Assembly: GCF_963678635.1 (NCBI RefSeq)
Contig: NW_026970970.1
Span: 1-22,500 of the forward strand
DNA length: 22,500 bases
Source: Symsagittifera roscoffensis
Lineage: Eukaryota > Xenacoelomorpha > Acoela > Convolutidae
Direction: 5' to 3'
The translations under genes and the position numbers were made by a program. Every line of letters starts with the position of its first letter. The stretch's first letter is position 1. Below are positions 19,360 through 22,500 of the stretch, piece after piece. The notes under the pieces were generated by a model that saw only the letters and a list, made by a program, of their open reading frames with translations, was not told the origin of the DNA and made no database searches.

Positions 19360-20340
19360 TAAAGTACTTCGGAAGCTAGCTTTTTCAAACCGAACCCTGA
19401 TTTGCAAGCTGCTACCTTTCCAGAAAGGCACACTAAGGTCAACCTTTCCCACGCACAAACTACTACTATCAGCATTTTAAACCTTCACGAGCTAAAGAAG
19501 TCTTGGACTCTAGAGGACTTAGGAAAGGCCGTCCTCTGACTAACTCAGTTAAACAGCATAGTTGTGCACCATTGGTACTGATACGGTAAACCATATCCAA
19601 CTACACCTATAAGTAAGTCTTTCCTGGGGCACCAAGTCCAGGCTTATGCAAGCGCCACCAAGCACGTTTCTTTGAGACCAAGACGACTTCATCTCGACAG
19701 CTCACTTAGTTAAACAGCACGGTTGTTGCACCTCTGGTGCTGATACGGCTAACCATATCCAACCATACCTATAAGCAAGCTACTTTGACTGGGGCACCAA
19801 GTTCAGTCTCATGCAAGAGCCATCAAGCATGATTAGAACCTTCACGAGCTAAAGCAATCTTGGACTCTAGAGGACTTAGGAAACGCCGTCCTCTGACTAA
19901 CTCAGTTAAACAGCATAGTTGTGCACCATTGGTACTGATACGGTAAACCATATCCAACTACACCTATAAGTAAGTCTTTCCTGGGGCACCAAGTCCAGGC
20001 TTATGCAAGCGCCACCAAGCACGTTTCTTTGAGACCAAGACGACTTCAACTCGACAGCTCACTTAGTTAAACAGCACGGTTGTTGCACCTCTGGTGCTGA
20101 TACGGCTAACCATATCCAACCATACCTATAAGCAAGCTACTTTGACTGGGGCACCAAGTCCAGTCTCATGCAAGAGCCACCAAGCATGATTTGGTTTACA
20201 CCGGTTCATAGTTATGCGCAGTACTTAGAAGCACCTTAGCTAAAGCCAATCCTTCTTTTCACAAACAGCTCAACGACTGATTGCTTCACTTTCAAGCTTT
20301 TCTTAGCCTTCTCGAGAAGAGACTTTGCTCAACTACACAA
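19360..20340 (-). other. 5' ETS region and promoter-proximal IGS, unit 2 (inferred)
   Basis: This matches 7667-8647 at the 11,693-bp offset and ends abruptly at 20340, where the 1,006-bp deletion begins. No transcription start can be placed. Confidence 0.6.
19480..20191. repeat. 356-bp tandem repeat, 2 copies, unit 2
   Basis: Copies at 19480 and 19836 match 7787-8498, including the half-repeat structure and hairpins. Confidence 0.92.
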
Positions 20341-20342
20341 AA
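20338..20342. other. IGS deletion junction (1,006 bp absent relative to unit 1)
   Basis: The sequence runs from ctcaactacacaa directly into aataggggtcttccgc. In unit 1 these lie at 8645 and 9651. The join shares caaa, a 4-bp microhomology. The AT-rich satellite segment and the first part of the 368-bp array are missing. Confidence 0.9.
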
Positions 20343-21195
20343 TAGGGGTCTTCCGCTTCGATCAGTCGCTCCTGCAGCTCAACCAAGGGTCGCGCAAGCT
20401 CATCTAAGGTGGTTCTAAGACCTATTTTTCACGAGGAAGCGAATGGGCTTATCCCGGAAGCTCTACGAGCAAGCTTTGTTAACTTTCAAGCCAACTGAAG
20501 CAACTTCGTCAGTTTTGGACCTCATTTTGAGCTTGTTTACGGCTCGGGTCATAACTTTTGAACCACTGGTCGCACAGCTCCCATCTTTTTCATGCAGCTG
20601 ACCATCAAGCATATCTAACTTCGCTAAAATTGAAAGTGAGCTGTGCGAGCACTCCTTCAAGCTCAAACAAGCGTTTTAGAGCCCTGAGACCCCCATTTTT
20701 CAGCTCAAAATAGGGGTCTTCCGCTTCGATCAGTCGCTCCTGCAGCTCAACCAAGGGTCGCGCAAGCTCATCTAAGGTGGTTCTAAGACCTATTTTTCAC
20801 GAGGAAGCGAATGGGCCTATCCCGGAAGCTCTACGAGCAAGCTTTGTTAACTTTCAAGCCAACTGAAGCAACTTCGTCAGTTTTGGACCTCATTTTGAGC
20901 TTGTTTACGGCTCGGGTCATAACTTTTGAACCACTGGTCGCACAGCTCCCATCTTTTTCATGCAGCTGACCATCAAGCATATCTAACTTCGCTAAAATTG
21001 AAAGTGAGCTGTGCGAGCACTCCTTCAAGCTCAAACAAGCGTTTTAGAGCCCTGAGACCCCCATTTTTCAGCTCAAAATAGGGGTCTTCCGCTTCGATCA
21101 GTCGCTCCTGCAGCTCAACCAAGGGTCGCGCAAGCTCATCTAAGGTGGTTCTAAGACCCATCTTTTTCATGCAGCTGACCATCAAGCATATTGAC
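20341..21195. repeat. 368-bp tandem repeats in IGS, unit 2 (2 plus partial)
   Basis: This is the same repeat as 9481-10876 with one copy fewer and the same rearranged end (21158-21195). One substitution is visible at 20449, where gaatgggctt replaces gaatgggcct of the other copies. Confidence 0.95.
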
Positions 21196-21234
21196 AAAAT
21201 TTGACTCCTAAATGAGTATTACTGGCACAAAAGA

Positions 21235-21237
<3 letters not shown>

Positions 21238-21267
<30 letters not shown>
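21238..21267. repeat. Poly(A) run of 30, unit 2
   Basis: Thirty A residues, the same length as in unit 1. Confidence 0.97.
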
Positions 21268-21272
<5 letters not shown>

Positions 21273-21838
21273 GTGTAGTAACATTGTTACTGGTGCTTAT
21301 TCAATCTTTTCTTCCTTCTCTTCACTGGTTCATCTCTTTAACACTGCCCAGCTTTTAGCTCGTGAAAGAGCTCAGACCGACTGCTACTGCTGATAGTTGA
21401 CTCCTAAAGCAGTTCTTCTAGGTACTAGCGTTAGTTAGTACCTACTTGCTTTCTGATCGGTCAGTGTCTTTAATTGGAATGAAGACCAGGCAGAAGTAGG
21501 CCTCCGAGCATCCTGGTGCTCTCCCAGTTTCTGACGTTGGGACTTCGCTGAAATTCGTTTACTTGCTACTTAACCGTCTTTCGGCTATCTTTCGGGTACT
21601 TGCTACTTTTACTTGACCGTACATCGTCACCGCCTTGAGTCAAGCTAACTTACTTAACTTAACTAAGTTAACTTGACTGACTTGCTTGAGTCTAAGCAAC
21701 TCTAATCAAGCCTTCTTTCGGGAATCTGACTCTCTCTTAATATGATGCACCACAGAGCAAGGTACTTTGACTGGGAGCCAATCCCCAGTCTCATGCTATC
21801 ATGCACCACCGTCTCTCTTGCCATCATGGACTTTCTAA
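21268..21838. other. Unique IGS segment, unit 2
   Basis: This matches 10949-11519 at an offset of 10,319 bp, with the same inverted repeats and a copy of the shared GACTGGG/CCCAGTC hairpin at 21769-21790. No gene is seen. Confidence 0.65.
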
Positions 21839-22500
21839 GGATCACCATGAAGGATCACCTTGAGTCAACCTAACTTGCATCAGGTTAACTCTCTTTAAAC
21901 CATCTTTCGGGAATCTAAGGTGATCCATTACGGACTACCTTGAGCTAATCTAACCTTAGTTAGATCAACTCTAGATGGACCATCTTAGATGGACCATCTA
22001 TCAAAGGATCACCAAGAAGGATCACCTTGAGTCAACCTAACTTGCATCAGGTTAACTCTCTTTAAACCATCTTTCGGGAATCTGAGGTGATCCATTAAGG
22101 ACTACCTTGAGCTAATCTAACCTTAGTTAGATCAACTCTTAGATGGACCATCTTAGATGGACCATCTATCAAAGGATCACCAAGAAGGATCACCTTGAGT
22201 CAACCTAACTTGCATCAGGTCAACTCTCTTTAAACCATCTTTCGGGAATCTAAGGTGATCCATTAAGGACTACCTTGAGCTAATCTAACCTTAGTTAGAT
22301 CAACTCTTAGATGGACCATCTTAGATGGACCATCTATCAAAGGATCACCAAGAAGGATCACCTTGAGTCAACCTAACTTGCATCAGGTTAACTCTCTTTA
22401 AACCATCTTTCGGGAATCTGAGGTGATCCATTAAGGACTACCTTGAGCTAATCTAACCTTAGTTAGATCAACTCTTAGATGGACCATCTTAGATGGACCA
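21839..22500. repeat. 168-bp tandem repeat array, start of next IGS copy
   Basis: Units start at 21839, 22006, 22174 and 22342, and the array runs off the window. The order of unit types (mixed, A, B, A) repeats the order at the start of the array at 11520. Confidence 0.95.

Overview
The window is nuclear ribosomal DNA from a eukaryote. I find no credible protein-coding gene. Every rRNA gene lies on the minus strand, so transcription runs from high to low coordinates. Several small-subunit (SSU) signatures look opisthokont: the string GATAACGAACGAGA, the CTCACCAGGTCCAGACA segment shared with fungi, and the TAGAGGAAGTAAAAGTCG stretch before the 3' end. The lineage evolves fast. The 5.8S gene is extremely divergent, and the first bases of SSU and the start of the large subunit (LSU) also depart from consensus. 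A fast-evolving fungus or near relative is my best guess, but the rank below eukaryote is not resolved.

In transcription order the first unit reads: SSU (7666 to 5852), ITS1 (5851 to 2214), 5.8S (2213 to 2060), ITS2 (2059 to 1746) and the 5' half of LSU (1745 to 1, running off the window). Upstream of this SSU lies an intergenic spacer (IGS) of about 6.8 kb. It contains two 356-bp repeats, an AT-rich degenerate satellite, a 368-bp tandem array, a 30-A run, a unique segment and about 17 copies of a 168-bp repeat. The 168-bp array ends about 20 bp from the LSU 3' end of the next unit, at 14461.

The second unit is broken. Its SSU (19359 to 17545) and most of its ITS1 match unit 1 at a constant offset of 11,693 bp. 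Its ITS1 then joins directly to the last ~260 nt of an LSU gene at 14719-14721. The 5.8S, ITS2 and nearly all of LSU are absent. The second spacer also lacks 1,006 bp of AT-rich sequence and one 368-bp copy.

ITS1 is unusually long (about 3.6 kb) and is a patchwork of other rDNA parts. It holds five 332-bp repeats that equal half of ITS2 plus half of ITS1 with the 5.8S gene removed (235 + 97 = 332 bp). It also holds two LSU 3' fragments carrying the sarcin-ricin loop, a hairpin-forming 38-bp array, one copy of the 168-bp IGS repeat, and 100-bp repeats sharing a hairpin motif with the spacers. The most interesting content is this recycling of rRNA gene pieces and spacer modules inside the transcribed spacers, together with the nearly unrecognisable 5.8S gene.
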